Below, piece by piece: positions 35,577-44,005 of a DNA stretch of 64,000 bases. The notes beneath the pieces are model-generated. The model was not told the origin of the DNA and made no database searches. It saw only the letters and a list, made by a program, of their open reading frames with translations. The translations under genes were made by a program, and so were the position numbers. Every line of letters starts with the position of its first letter. Within the stretch, counting starts at the first letter, position 1. The stretch is from Parahoeflea alexandrii. Its GTDB lineage: Bacteria > Pseudomonadota > Alphaproteobacteria > Rhizobiales > Rhizobiaceae. The stretch is from positions 806,001 to 870,000 of the forward strand of contig NZ_JAPWHB010000002.1 in the NCBI RefSeq assembly GCF_027214025.1. Direction: 5' to 3'.

Positions 35577-37166
35577 TCAAGTGAACGCGTCGGGCATCGA
35601 ATCCTTGCGCTGGGCGATGTAGTCGAGCAAGGCCTGGTCGATGGCCGGATCCAGCTCGGGCGCCACATAACCATCGAGCCATGAGCGACAGAGCGCCCGG
35701 GCCCGTTCCTCGATGCGCTTCTCGCCTTCGGCCAGCCACTGCTCATAGGAATTGTTGTCGGCCAGCGACGAGCGATAAAACGCCTGCTGGAAATTGGCCT
35801 GCGTATGCGCACAGCCGAGATAGTGGTTGCCCGGTCCGACTTCGGCAATTGCGTCCATCGCCTGACCGGTTTCCGACAGGTCCACGCCTTCGGCAAAGCG
35901 CTGCTGCATGCCGAGCTGATCGACGTCGATCATGAATTTCTCATAAGAGGAGACCAGCCCGCCCTCGAGCCATCCGGCAGAGTGCAGGGCAAAATTGGTG
36001 CCCGCCAGCAGCGTCATGTTCAACGTCGAGGCGCTCTCGTGCGCGGCCTGCGCGTCGGGCACCTTCGAGCCACAGAGCGAACCGCCTGTGCGGAACGGGA
36101 TCTTCAGCCGCCGCGCCAGCTGCGCAGCACCATAGGAAACAAGCGCCGGCTCGGGCGTGCCAAACGTCGGCGCGCCCGACTGCATCGAAATAGACGCGGC
36201 GAAGGTGCCGAACAGCACCGGCGCACCGGGACGGATCAGCTGGGTAAAGGCAGCGCCCGCCAGCACTTCGGCCAGAATCTGGGTAAGCGTACCGGCCACG
36301 GTCACCGGGCTCATCGCACCGGCGAGGATGAACGGCGAGACCACGCAGGCCTGGTTGTTGCGGGCATAGACCTTCAGCGCGCCGAGCATGGTTTCGTCAA
36401 ACACCATCGGCGAGTTGGCGTTGATCAGGTTGAGCGTCACGCAGTTCTGGTCGACGAACTCTGCGCCGAACAGGATCTTGCACATTTCAATCGTGTCTTC
36501 AGCCCGTTCCGGTGCGGTCACCGACCCCATGAACGGCTTGTCGCTGTATTTCATGTGGCTGTAGACCATGTCGAAATGGCGCTTGTTGACCGGCACGTCG
36601 ACCGGTTCGCACACCGTGCCGCCCGAATGGTGCAGCGCCGGCGCCATGTAGGCCAGTTTGACGAAATTGCGGAAATCCTCGATCGTCGCGTAACGGCGCT
36701 CGCCGTCGAGATCCCGCACGAACGGAGGTCCGTAGACCGGGGCGAACACGGTGGCCTTGCCGCCGATCTGCACAGAACGCGCAGGATTGCGAGCGTGCTG
36801 GGTGAACACTTCCGGCGCGGTCTTCAGCAATTCGCGGCACAGCCCCTTCGGGAAGCGCACCCGCTCGCCCTTGATGTCGGCGCCGGCCTCGCGCCACAGC
36901 GCGATGGCTTCCGCGTCATCGCGAAACTCTATGCCGATTTCCTCAAGCACGGTGTCGGCATTGCGCTCGATCAGGCTCAGACCTTCCTCGTCCAGCACTT
37001 CGTAGTTGCCGAGCTTGCGCATGATGAACGGCATCGACTGGCCGGGACCGCCGCCCGAGCGTTGCGCCCGCCGAGCCGCAGCACCCCTGCCGCGCCGGCC
37101 GGCGCCCGCCTCGGGTGCTGCGTCTTGAGCCAAATCGGGTGTGGAAAGCGTATCTGGATGAGCCAT
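35577..37166 (-). CDS. MttB-superfamily methyltransferase, non-pyrrolysine (quaternary amine:corrinoid)
   Basis: A 529-residue member of the trimethylamine methyltransferase family. No in-frame UAG is used, so it is the non-pyrrolysine type, of which MtgB (glycine betaine) and MtcB (carnitine) are characterised. Family-like sequences include FAPVYGPPFVRDLDGERRYAT (abbreviated), GGTVCEPVDVPVNKRH and GTPEPALVSYGAAQLARRLKIPF. The N-terminus has an Arg/Gly-rich tract (GAGRRGRGAAARRAQRSGGG). I prefer ATG at 37166; an upstream ATG at 37199 has no clear ribosome site. It is divergent from the corrinoid-protein gene, with about 250 bases of shared upstream DNA. The substrate (glycine betaine, proline betaine or other) is unproven. 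Confidence 0.88.
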   Translation of the reverse strand: MAHPDTLSTPDLAQDAAPEAGAGRRGRGAAARRAQRSGGGPGQSMPFIMRKLGNYEVLDEEGLSLIERNADTVLEEIGIEFRDDAEAIALWREAGADIKGERVRFPKGLCRELLKTAPEVFTQHARNPARSVQIGGKATVFAPVYGPPFVRDLDGERRYATIEDFRNFVKLAYMAPALHHSGGTVCEPVDVPVNKRHFDMVYSHMKYSDKPFMGSVTAPERAEDTIEMCKILFGAEFVDQNCVTLNLINANSPMVFDETMLGALKVYARNNQACVVSPFILAGAMSPVTVAGTLTQILAEVLAGAAFTQLIRPGAPVLFGTFAASISMQSGAPTFGTPEPALVSYGAAQLARRLKIPFRTGGSLCGSKVPDAQAAHESASTLNMTLLAGTNFALHSAGWLEGGLVSSYEKFMIDVDQLGMQQRFAEGVDLSETGQAMDAIAEVGPGNHYLGCAHTQANFQQAFYRSSLADNNSYEQWLAEGEKRIEERARALCRSWLDGYVAPELDPAIDQALLDYIAQRKDSMPDAFT

Positions 37167-37417
37167 CAAAATGCCTGCACTTTTTAAATTGCGCACCATC
37201 GCGCTGATTTACCCATGCTAGCCAAAACCGGCCACCGCACATTCCTCAAAGCGCCAAGCCTTGGCGCATCAGGAATACCGTATAAAAAGCGCCTCGTCGC
37301 ATTTTCCGTTTTACGCGTCGTTTTCAAGGAACTTTTTGCAAACAATCGCCTATATCGCTAAGCACAATGGGTCTGGTGCGTCGAACCACCGGACGGGCGC
37401 ATTCAAGGGAGATACCG

Positions 37418-38119
37418 ATGTCTGACGAAGAAATCATCCTGTCCGAACTCTCTGACGATGAACTTGTCCAGCAGATGCATGATGATCTGTATGACGGCCT
37501 AAAGGAAGAGATCGAGGAAGGCACGAACATCCTTCTGGGTCGCGGATGGACCCCTTACGACGTGCTCACCGAAGCCCTGGTCGAGGGCATGCGCATCGTC
37601 GGCGAGGATTTCCGCGACGGCATCCTGTTCGTTCCCGAAGTGCTCATGAGCGCCAACGCGATGAAGGCGGGAATGTTCATCCTGCGCCCCCTTCTCGTTG
37701 AAACCGGCGCCCCCAAGCTTGGCAAGATGGTCATTGGCACCGTCAAGGGCGACATTCACGACATCGGCAAGAACCTCGTCGGCATGATGATGGAAGGCGC
37801 GGGCTTCGATGTCGTCGATCTCGGCATCAACAATCCAGTCGAGAACTACCTCGAGGCCATTGAGCGCGAACAGCCCGACATTCTCGGCATGTCCGCCCTG
37901 CTGACCACCACCATGCCCTACATGAAGGTCGTCATCGACACGATGAAGGAAAAGGGCATCCGCGACGATTTCATCGTTCTGGTCGGCGGCGCGCCGCTCA
38001 ACGAGGAATTCGGCAAGGCCGTTGGCGCCGACGCCTATTGCCGCGATGCAGCTGTCGCGGTCGAGACCGCCAAGGAGCTGATCAAGCGCCGACACAACCG
38101 GCTCGCCGCCGGAGCCTGA
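37418..38119 (+). CDS. corrinoid (methyl-accepting) protein, MttC/MtgC-like
   Basis: A 233-residue corrinoid protein. An N-terminal helical cap (about residues 15-100, with LTEALVEGMRIVGEDFRDGILFVPEV) is followed by the Rossmann B12 domain with the cobalt ligand motif GDIHDIGKNLV (His about 114) and GMSALLTTTMP. It carries the methyl group between the substrate methyltransferase and the pterin methyltransferase. The ribosome site AAGGGAGA decides the ATG at 37418. It lies opposite the MttB-family gene, its likely partner. Confidence 0.93.
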   Translation: MSDEEIILSELSDDELVQQMHDDLYDGLKEEIEEGTNILLGRGWTPYDVLTEALVEGMRIVGEDFRDGILFVPEVLMSANAMKAGMFILRPLLVETGAPKLGKMVIGTVKGDIHDIGKNLVGMMMEGAGFDVVDLGINNPVENYLEAIEREQPDILGMSALLTTTMPYMKVVIDTMKEKGIRDDFIVLVGGAPLNEEFGKAVGADAYCRDAAVAVETAKELIKRRHNRLAAGA

Positions 38120-38155
38120 ACGGCTCGGACCTGGTCAACCGAACATGAAAAAGCT

Positions 38156-38179
38156 GCCGGCTGGCCCTGGTCAGCCGGC
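38156..38179 (+). other. hairpin after the corrinoid-protein gene
   Basis: GCCGGCTG (38156-38163) and CAGCCGGC (38172-38179) form an 8-bp stem with an 8-base loop, 36 bases after the corrinoid-protein stop. No T run follows, so termination would be weak; it may instead protect the 3' end of an abundant message. The rest of 38120-38372 shows nothing else recognisable. Confidence 0.4.
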
Positions 38180-38372
38180 CCGCTGGCAAGCAATGGCGTC
38201 ACAGGCTGATGTCACGGGTTGCTTTACGGCACGGCCGTCGCCCCTTATCGTTGGGGTTCATGACGCCGGCGTCGTGGCGAAAACGAAGACTGCGGCAACA
38301 TCCCGATAAGTCATTCCTGCCTGCCCCTCCGGCCCTTGTGACCTGGGATCTGGCTCAGACGAAAGGCATATC

Positions 38373-39011
38373 ATGGCCGATCAACGCGAATTATTGGAAA
38401 CTGTTGAGCTCCCGCACGCGGCCGTAGGCAAAAAGGTCCGGGTGATCGCCTGCGGCATGATCGGTCGCGAGGTCCTGGCGGTCAACCGGCAGCTCGGTCA
38501 CGACCATGTCGACCTGAAATGCATCGACGCCAATTATCATCATTACCCGGATCGCATCGCCCCGGCTGTGGATCAGGCCATCCGCAAGGCCCGCGAGGAA
38601 GGTTTCGAACACATCTTCATCGGCTATGCCGATTGCGGCACGGGCGGCGAACTCGACAAGGTCTGCGCGAGCCACGGCGTCGAACGGATCGAAGGGCCGC
38701 ACTGCTTTTCCTTCTATGTCGGCAACCAGGCTTTCGAGGCCGCCGGTGACGACATGATGACGACCTTCTTCATCACCGATTTCCTCGCCCGTCATTTCGA
38801 GACCTTCCTGATCCGGCCCCTCGGCCTCGACCGGTTCCCGAAGCTGCGCGACACCTATTTCGGCCATTACGAGCGCGCGCTCTATCTGGCCCAGACCGAT
38901 GATCCGGAGCTTGACCAAAAGGCACGCGCCGCTGCCGAGCGTCTCGGCCTGAGATTTGAGCGCCAGTTCACCGGCTACGGCGACCTGGAAAAGGCGCTCT
39001 CACCTCTTTGA
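38373..39011 (+). CDS. DUF1638 domain-containing protein
   Basis: A 212-residue protein of the DUF1638 family. Segments such as VRVIACGMIGREVLAVNRQLG, YADCGTGGELDKVC, EGPHCFSFYVGN and YFGHYERALYLAQTDDPEL are typical as far as I recall. The family is seen beside MttB-type methyltransferases and corrinoid proteins in alphaproteobacteria and some methanogens, which suggests a role in corrinoid or methyl-group handling. Cysteines in ACGM, DCGTG and HCF may bind metal. AAAGG precedes ATG 38373. Confidence 0.8.
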   Translation: MADQRELLETVELPHAAVGKKVRVIACGMIGREVLAVNRQLGHDHVDLKCIDANYHHYPDRIAPAVDQAIRKAREEGFEHIFIGYADCGTGGELDKVCASHGVERIEGPHCFSFYVGNQAFEAAGDDMMTTFFITDFLARHFETFLIRPLGLDRFPKLRDTYFGHYERALYLAQTDDPELDQKARAAAERLGLRFERQFTGYGDLEKALSPL

Positions 39012-39157
39012 TCCCCTGGGCATTGGCTCCCCTGTCTCAATGCCGCAAAGCGTTAACGAAAAATAACTTCTGCTCATCGGAAATGAGGCGATTATTGCCA
39101 CAATTTTTAAGCAATCCATGCTTAGATGGAAGGCAGTCGTCATTCAGGGTATCAGCA

Positions 39158-39802
39158 GTGAGTCACCAGTCCGCCGCCGCAACCGTTCCCGCCATCGCAG
39201 CCAGCTCGCGCCGGCATCCGGAGAAGCTCTCGGAGCTGCTCGAGCGTCTTGCGCGTGATGCAGGCGAACGGGTCAGCATGCGTGAGATCGCCACCGCGCT
39301 TGACGACCGCTCGTTTGGCGCCTTTCTGCTGGTGTTCGCCATTCCCAACCTGATTCCGCTGCCGCCCGGCGCGACGATGGTGCTCGGGCTTCCGATGGTG
39401 TTTGTCGCCTGGCAGATGGTGATCGGCTACCAGAAGGTCTGGTTGCCGCAAGCGCTTGCCAACTACACGATCGACCGCGCCACGTTCCAGCGCATGGTGA
39501 CAAAGGTTTCCCCCTGGCTTCGCGGCGCCGAAAACTGGGTGCGCCCGCGCAACTGGCCGCTGGGCGGAGCGCTGCGCGAACGGCTTTTCGGCATCTTTGC
39601 CCTGCTGCTCGCGATCACCTGTGTCTTGCCTATACCGTTCGGCAACTGGCTGCCGGCCTTTGCTGTTGCCATTCTCGGCGTCGCCCACACCGAGCGGGAC
39701 GGCAATTGCCTGGCTCTCGGCGTCCTGGCCGGCCTCATTTCCGTGGCTGTGGCAGGATTTGTGGTGACCGCCACCGGCGCGTTCCTGATGCTGATTTTCT
39801 GA
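39158..39802 (+). CDS. ExoD-family exopolysaccharide synthesis protein
   Basis: A 214-residue membrane protein of the ExoD family with an N-terminal cytosolic part (LSELLERLARDAGERVSMREIATALDDRSFG) and about four hydrophobic helices including LLVFAIPNLIPLPPGATMVLGLPMV (abbreviated). I prefer a GTG start at 39158, just before VSHQSAAAT; an ATG further upstream at 39083 is possible. ExoD is linked to exopolysaccharide and alkali tolerance in Sinorhizobium. There is no evident connection with the methyl-transfer genes around it. Confidence 0.8.
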   Translation: MSHQSAAATVPAIAASSRRHPEKLSELLERLARDAGERVSMREIATALDDRSFGAFLLVFAIPNLIPLPPGATMVLGLPMVFVAWQMVIGYQKVWLPQALANYTIDRATFQRMVTKVSPWLRGAENWVRPRNWPLGGALRERLFGIFALLLAITCVLPIPFGNWLPAFAVAILGVAHTERDGNCLALGVLAGLISVAVAGFVVTATGAFLMLIF

Positions 39803-39929
39803 CGACCGCGCCATTTGAACACGCCGGTTTCCATTGTAAACCTGCAACAGGGCTGCATTCCGCGCCGACAATAGCCGGATCTTAACCTCGAGCGGACTAT
39901 CCTTGCGTTTTCACCGCGATGGAATCCGC

Positions 39930-40700
39930 ATGGACAGACAAAGCACTATCCTCGTCATTACCGCAGGCGGCGCCTATGCTTGGGTGATCGTCAATGCTCT
40001 GGCCTCCCGCTTTGCGGGACTTGAGGTGGTGCTTGAGCAACCCGAATCCAAGAGCGTGTTTCTCAGGCGGCGGGCCCGCAAGATCGGCTGGCTTCAGACC
40101 GCCGGGCAGTTCGGCACCATGGTCATTTCCCGCTTCGGTAAGCGTTTTGCGAGCAAGCGGACGAACGAGATCATCGCCACGAGCGGCGCCAGGACGGACC
40201 TGGTGCCCGAGGTGCCTGTCACACGCGTGTCCTCCGCCAACGGCGCCGATTGTCTCGACCTGATTGGTGCCCGCAAGCCGGACGTCGTCTTCCTTGTCGG
40301 CTGTCGCATGCTGTCAAAAGCAACACTGGCGGCCATCTCCTGTCCGGTGATCAACTACCACTCGGGCATCAACCCGAAATACCGCGGGCTGGCCGGCGGC
40401 TGGTGGGCGCGCGCCACCGGCGATCATGAAAACTATGGCACCACCGTGCACCTGGTCGATGCCGGGGTCGATACCGGCGACACGCTGCATCAGGCCTTCC
40501 TCACCCCGCACCCGGACGAAACGCTGCTCACCGACTCTCTGGCAATGGCTGCCGGCTCCCGCGACATCGTTGTGCGCGCTGTCGAAGACGTGATCGCGGG
40601 CACGCTTGAGCCCAGGACCAGCGACCTGCCGTCGGTCCAGCGCTTTCACCCGCCGATCTGGACCTATCTCGCCACCGGTCTTTTCAAGCGCATCTGGTAG
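39930..40700 (+). CDS. formyltransferase-domain protein
   Basis: A 256-residue protein with a formyl_trans_N domain. The catalytic pattern VINYHSGINPKYRGLAGGWWA contains the Asn and His of the family, and HLVDAGVDTGD supplies the conserved Asp. N-terminal ILVITAGGAYAWVIVNAL is the start of the fold. It may transfer a formyl group from 10-formyl-THF to an amine, for example on a sugar or in a siderophore. Neighbouring folate-C1 genes make a one-carbon role conceivable but unproven. I chose ATG at 39930 over TTG at 39903. Confidence 0.8.
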   Translation: MDRQSTILVITAGGAYAWVIVNALASRFAGLEVVLEQPESKSVFLRRRARKIGWLQTAGQFGTMVISRFGKRFASKRTNEIIATSGARTDLVPEVPVTRVSSANGADCLDLIGARKPDVVFLVGCRMLSKATLAAISCPVINYHSGINPKYRGLAGGWWARATGDHENYGTTVHLVDAGVDTGDTLHQAFLTPHPDETLLTDSLAMAAGSRDIVVRAVEDVIAGTLEPRTSDLPSVQRFHPPIWTYLATGLFKRIW

Positions 40701-40843
40701 TTTTCCAGGGGTCCCGGTTTGACCGCTGCTCTCAAGCAAAATATCTCCCGCATCACGCAGGTCGTTTTTGACGCGCCGCGCGTCGTCGTGAGCGAAGCTG
40801 TCTGAATTTCCCATGCGCATTGTAACTTTCAAGGAGACCTCAA

Positions 40844-41149
40844 ATGGCCAACCGCATCGTCGTCTACTGGCGTGACATTCCCGCCCAGGTGATCATCAAG
40901 AAGGGACGCGCCACCGCCAAGCGGGAGCTGTCGCTCAGGTTCACCGAGGCGATCGACATGTGCGCCATGCGGACAGGTGCGGCCGAGACCGACGACTACC
41001 TCGCCGAATGGCGCCGGGCCGATCCGGTTGAAGTTTCCGACGATCTGGAAGCCGAGGCCGACAAGGCAGCGGCAGAGCTTGAAGCAGCCTACGACAAGGA
41101 GCGCCTCGTGGCCCTGGTCAAGGGCGGAGGCAGGGAGAGCCATGGCTGA
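40844..41149 (+). CDS. small protein of the virulence-factor family (PF13769-like)
   Basis: A 101-residue protein, basic at the N-terminus (IVVYWRDIPAQVIIKKGR, then AKRELSLRFTEAIDMCAMRTG) and acidic-helical at the C-terminus. It belongs, by recall, to a family labelled virulence factor that occurs with MetV/MetF-type genes in alphaproteobacteria. A good AAGGAGA ribosome site precedes ATG 40844. It overlaps the MetV-like gene by eight bases, so the two products probably act together, perhaps as subunits of the methylene-THF complex. Confidence 0.7.
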   Translation: MANRIVVYWRDIPAQVIIKKGRATAKRELSLRFTEAIDMCAMRTGAAETDDYLAEWRRADPVEVSDDLEAEADKAAAELEAAYDKERLVALVKGGGRESHG

Positions 41150-41729
41150 CCAACCGACCAAACCGACACAGGCGAGCCTCAACAAGAAGGCGGCGCAGAC
41201 CACGTCCTACAAGCCGTCAGGCGTCTCGGCCACGGGCCGCAATGCGCGCAGCTTTGCCATCAGATTGTGGTCGGTGCGGCACTCCCGCGCACTCGAATGG
41301 GTCTACGCGCATTTCGCCGATGTCTTCCTCAAGCTGCATCCGCTCTGGAAGGCCGTCGGCTACGAACGCGCCGAAGGACCGATCAAGTTCATCGAGAAAC
41401 ACACCAAGGGCTTCCTGTTCGACTGCCGCATGTGCGGCCAGTGCGTGCTGTCGTCGACCGGCATGTCCTGCCCGATGAACTGCCCCAAGCAGTTGCGCAA
41501 CGGTCCGTGCGGCGGCGTCCGCGCCAACGGCAACTGCGAGGTCGAGCCCGACATGCCCTGCGTCTGGGTCCAGGCCTGGTCCGGTGCCAGCCAGATGAAG
41601 GGCCGCGACAACATCTTCAATGTCCAGAAGCCGGTCGACCAGTCATTGCGGGAAACCTCGTCCTGGCTGCGGGTCACCGCCGCCGCCGCCGCCAAGCGTG
41701 ATGCCGCCGCCGAGGGAACTGCACAATGA
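41142..41729 (+). CDS. MetV-like protein (methylene-THF reductase C-terminal domain, PF12225)
   Basis: A 195-residue protein with eight cysteines clustered at residues 95-140 (DCRMCGQC, CPMNC, NGPCGG, NC and MPC), consistent with one or two Fe-S or zinc sites. The motif is that of MetV, the partner of MetF in acetogens. It starts within the end of the small virulence-factor-family gene (ATGGCTGA overlap) and ends by overlapping the MetF-like start by four bases, so it is likely part of the same complex. Confidence 0.82.
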   Translation: MADQPTKPTQASLNKKAAQTTSYKPSGVSATGRNARSFAIRLWSVRHSRALEWVYAHFADVFLKLHPLWKAVGYERAEGPIKFIEKHTKGFLFDCRMCGQCVLSSTGMSCPMNCPKQLRNGPCGGVRANGNCEVEPDMPCVWVQAWSGASQMKGRDNIFNVQKPVDQSLRETSSWLRVTAAAAAKRDAAAEGTAQ

Positions 41730-42826
41730 GCCAGGCCGATATCAATCCGCTGGATCCCAGCGCGCCACTCGAGCCGATTCCCGGCCACTCCTCGCACGGA
41801 CGTCTCGAACGCATCCTGCGGCGCGGTGAATTCGCCGTCACCGCCGAACTCAATCCGCCTGACAGCGCCAATCCGCACGATGTCTATGAACGCGCCGCAA
41901 TCTTCGACGGCTGGGTCGACGGCATCAACGCGGTCGACGCCTCCGGTGCCAACGCGCACATGTCCTCGGTTGGCATCTGCGCGCTTCTGACCCGCATGGG
42001 CTACGCGCCGATCATGCAGATCTCCTGCCGCGACAAGAACCGCATCGCCATCCAGGGCGACGTGCTCGGCGCCTCCGCCATGGGCGTGCAGAACATCCTG
42101 TGCCTGACCGGCGACGGCGTGCAGGCCGGCGACCAGCCCGGCGCCAAGCCGGTGTTCGATCTCGACTGCATGTCGCTTCTCGAAACCATCCGGATCATGC
42201 GCGACAACTCGAAGTTCCTGTCGGGCCGCAAGCTGACCAGCCCGCCAACGGTGTTTCTCGGCGCCGCCATCAATCCGTTTGCGCCACCCCATGATTTCCG
42301 CCCGCACCGGCTGGCCAAGAAGATCGCCGCCGGCGCCCAGTTCGTGCAGAGCCAGTATTGCTACGACGTGCCGATGTTCAGGAAATACATGCAACAGGTT
42401 CGCGACATGGGGCTCGACAAGGAGTGCTTCATCATGTGCGGCGTCGGTCCCCTCGCCTCCGCCCGCACCGCCAAGTGGATGCGCTCCAACGTTCCAGGCG
42501 TGCACATTCCCGACGAGATCATCAAGCGCCTGGAAGGCGCCGAGGACCAGAAGAAGGAAGGCAAGCAGCTCTGCATCGACATCATCAACGAGGTCAAGGA
42601 GATCGAAGGCGTCTCCGGCATCCATGTGATGGCCTACCGTCAGGAAGAATTCGTTGCCGAGATCGTCCACGAATCAGGCGTTCTGAAGGGCCGCAGGCCC
42701 TGGCGCAAGGAGCCCAATCCGGTGGACGAACTGGTCGCAGCGAGGATGGAGGAAATCCTCGAGGAACCCAAGCAGGTCCCGCATGAACTGGCAGGCGCCG
42801 TGGGAGATGCGGAGCCCTCCGATTAG
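41726..42826 (+). CDS. MetF-like methylenetetrahydrofolate reductase
   Basis: A 366-residue protein of the methylene-THF reductase family. Elements such as FAVTAELNPPDSANP, ILCLTGDGVQAGDQPGAK and FLGAAINPFAPPHDFRPHRL are family-like; the barrel is followed by an extra 40 residues. It is longer than typical bacterial MetF (around 300 residues) and forms one operon with the MetV-like and virulence-factor-family genes. In this setting it probably runs in the oxidative direction, turning methyl-THF into methylene-THF, but that direction is inference. Confidence 0.85.
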   Translation: MSQADINPLDPSAPLEPIPGHSSHGRLERILRRGEFAVTAELNPPDSANPHDVYERAAIFDGWVDGINAVDASGANAHMSSVGICALLTRMGYAPIMQISCRDKNRIAIQGDVLGASAMGVQNILCLTGDGVQAGDQPGAKPVFDLDCMSLLETIRIMRDNSKFLSGRKLTSPPTVFLGAAINPFAPPHDFRPHRLAKKIAAGAQFVQSQYCYDVPMFRKYMQQVRDMGLDKECFIMCGVGPLASARTAKWMRSNVPGVHIPDEIIKRLEGAEDQKKEGKQLCIDIINEVKEIEGVSGIHVMAYRQEEFVAEIVHESGVLKGRRPWRKEPNPVDELVAARMEEILEEPKQVPHELAGAVGDAEPSD

Positions 42827-42864
42827 AGCCGAAGGCTTGCATCTCGCACCAGAAATCTATAAAC

Positions 42865-42884
42865 ACATAAACAAATCTTTATGT
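42865..42884. promoter_or_regulatory. palindrome upstream of the pterin-binding methyltransferase gene
   Basis: ACATAAACAAATCTTTATGT is an imperfect inverted repeat that matches the palindrome at 30951-30970 (ACATAAAGATATCTTTATAC) at most positions. It lies about 20 bases before ATG 42905. The shared site suggests control of both genes by one repressor. Confidence 0.6.
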
Positions 42885-42904
42885 CTCTACCGCAAGGACC
42901 GACC

Positions 42905-43867
42905 ATGACCCGCACTATCGTCGCCTCAGCCACCCGAGAAGTGATCATCGGCTTTGATCAGCCCTTCTGCGTCATCGGCGAACGCATCAACCCGACCGGC
43001 CGCAAGAAGCTCGCCGCCGAGATGATCGAAGGCAATTTCGACACCGTCATCAAGGACGCGCTGGAACAGGTCGCCGCCGGCGCCACCATGCTCGACGTCA
43101 ATGCCGGCGTCACCTCGGTCAATCCGAACGAGACCGAACCGGGTCTGCTGGTCCAGACCATGGAGATCGTCCAGGGCCTGGTCGACGTGCCGCTGTCGAT
43201 CGACAGTTCGGTGACGGCCGCTATCGAGGCCGCGCTGAAGATCGCCAAGGGTCGGCCGCTGGTCAACTCGGTCACCGGCGAATTGGAAAAACTCGAAGCC
43301 ATCCTGCCGCTGTGCAAGAAGTACGACGTACCGGTGGTCGCCATCTCCAACGACGAGACCGGCATTTCCGAAGATCCCGACGTGCGTTTCGCTGTTGCCA
43401 AGAAGATCGTCGAGCATGCCGCCGACTACGGCATCAAGCCGTACGACATCGTCGTCGACCCGCTGGTCATGCCGATCGGCGCCATGGGCACGGCCGGCCA
43501 GCAGGTCTTCGCGCTGCTTCACCGCCTGCGCAACGAACTCAAGGTCAACACCACCTGTGGCCTGTCCAATATCTCCTTCGGCCTGCCGCACCGCCACGGC
43601 ATCAATGCCGGCTTCATCCCGATGGTGATCGGCGCCGGCATGACCTCGGCGATCATGAATCCCTGCCGTCCGCAGGAAATGGAAGCCGTGCGCGCCGCCA
43701 ACGTGCTCAAGGGCAACGACGCCAACTGCATGAACTGGATCAAGACCTACAAGGACTACCAGCCGCATGTCGCCGGCTCCGCCCCTGCGCCCCAATCGGC
43801 AGCCCCCTCGGGCGGTGATGGCGGCCGCCGCCGCGGCGGCCGCGCAGCCCGCGCCGGCGGAGCGTGA
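42905..43867 (+). CDS. pterin-binding methyltransferase (MtgA / AcsE / MetH-pterin type)
   Basis: A 320-residue TIM-barrel protein of the pterin-binding family, related to the folate domain of methionine synthase and to methyl-THF:corrinoid methyltransferases. VIGERINPTGRKKLAAEM, LDVNAGV, PLSIDSS and LVNSVTGE are the typical motifs. It would move the methyl group from the corrinoid protein to THF. ATG at 42905 has an AAGGA ribosome site. The C-terminus (about residues 290-320) is an Arg/Gly-rich tail (GGDGGRRRGGRAARAGGA). Confidence 0.92.
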   Translation: MTRTIVASATREVIIGFDQPFCVIGERINPTGRKKLAAEMIEGNFDTVIKDALEQVAAGATMLDVNAGVTSVNPNETEPGLLVQTMEIVQGLVDVPLSIDSSVTAAIEAALKIAKGRPLVNSVTGELEKLEAILPLCKKYDVPVVAISNDETGISEDPDVRFAVAKKIVEHAADYGIKPYDIVVDPLVMPIGAMGTAGQQVFALLHRLRNELKVNTTCGLSNISFGLPHRHGINAGFIPMVIGAGMTSAIMNPCRPQEMEAVRAANVLKGNDANCMNWIKTYKDYQPHVAGSAPAPQSAAPSGGDGGRRRGGRAARAGGA

Positions 43868-43930
43868 TCCAAAAGTCGGACAATGACACTGGCAAACCAT
43901 TGCTTTGGACGGGTGACTGAAATGAAGTCA

Positions 43931-43995
43931 CCCCAACACCCTCATCCTGAGGTGCGAGCTCCGAAGGGGCGAGCCTCGAAGGGCGAGGGTGTTGG
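43931..43995. repeat. palindromic repeat, left copy, flanking a GIY-YIG gene
   Basis: The outer 11 bases CCAACACCCTC (43933-43943) and GAGGGTGTTGG (43985-43995) are a perfect inverted repeat. The inside carries ATCCTGAGGTGCGAGC and GAGCCTCGAAGGGC. An inverted, partly diverged copy lies at 44312-44379. The motif is like rhizobial palindromic repeats. Confidence 0.85.
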
Positions 43996-44005
43996 CCTTC
44001 TGGCG

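Noticed and set aside
35577-37166. Pyrrolysine-dependent trimethylamine methyltransferase
   Set aside because: The frame has no in-frame UAG codon, so it is the non-pyrrolysine type.
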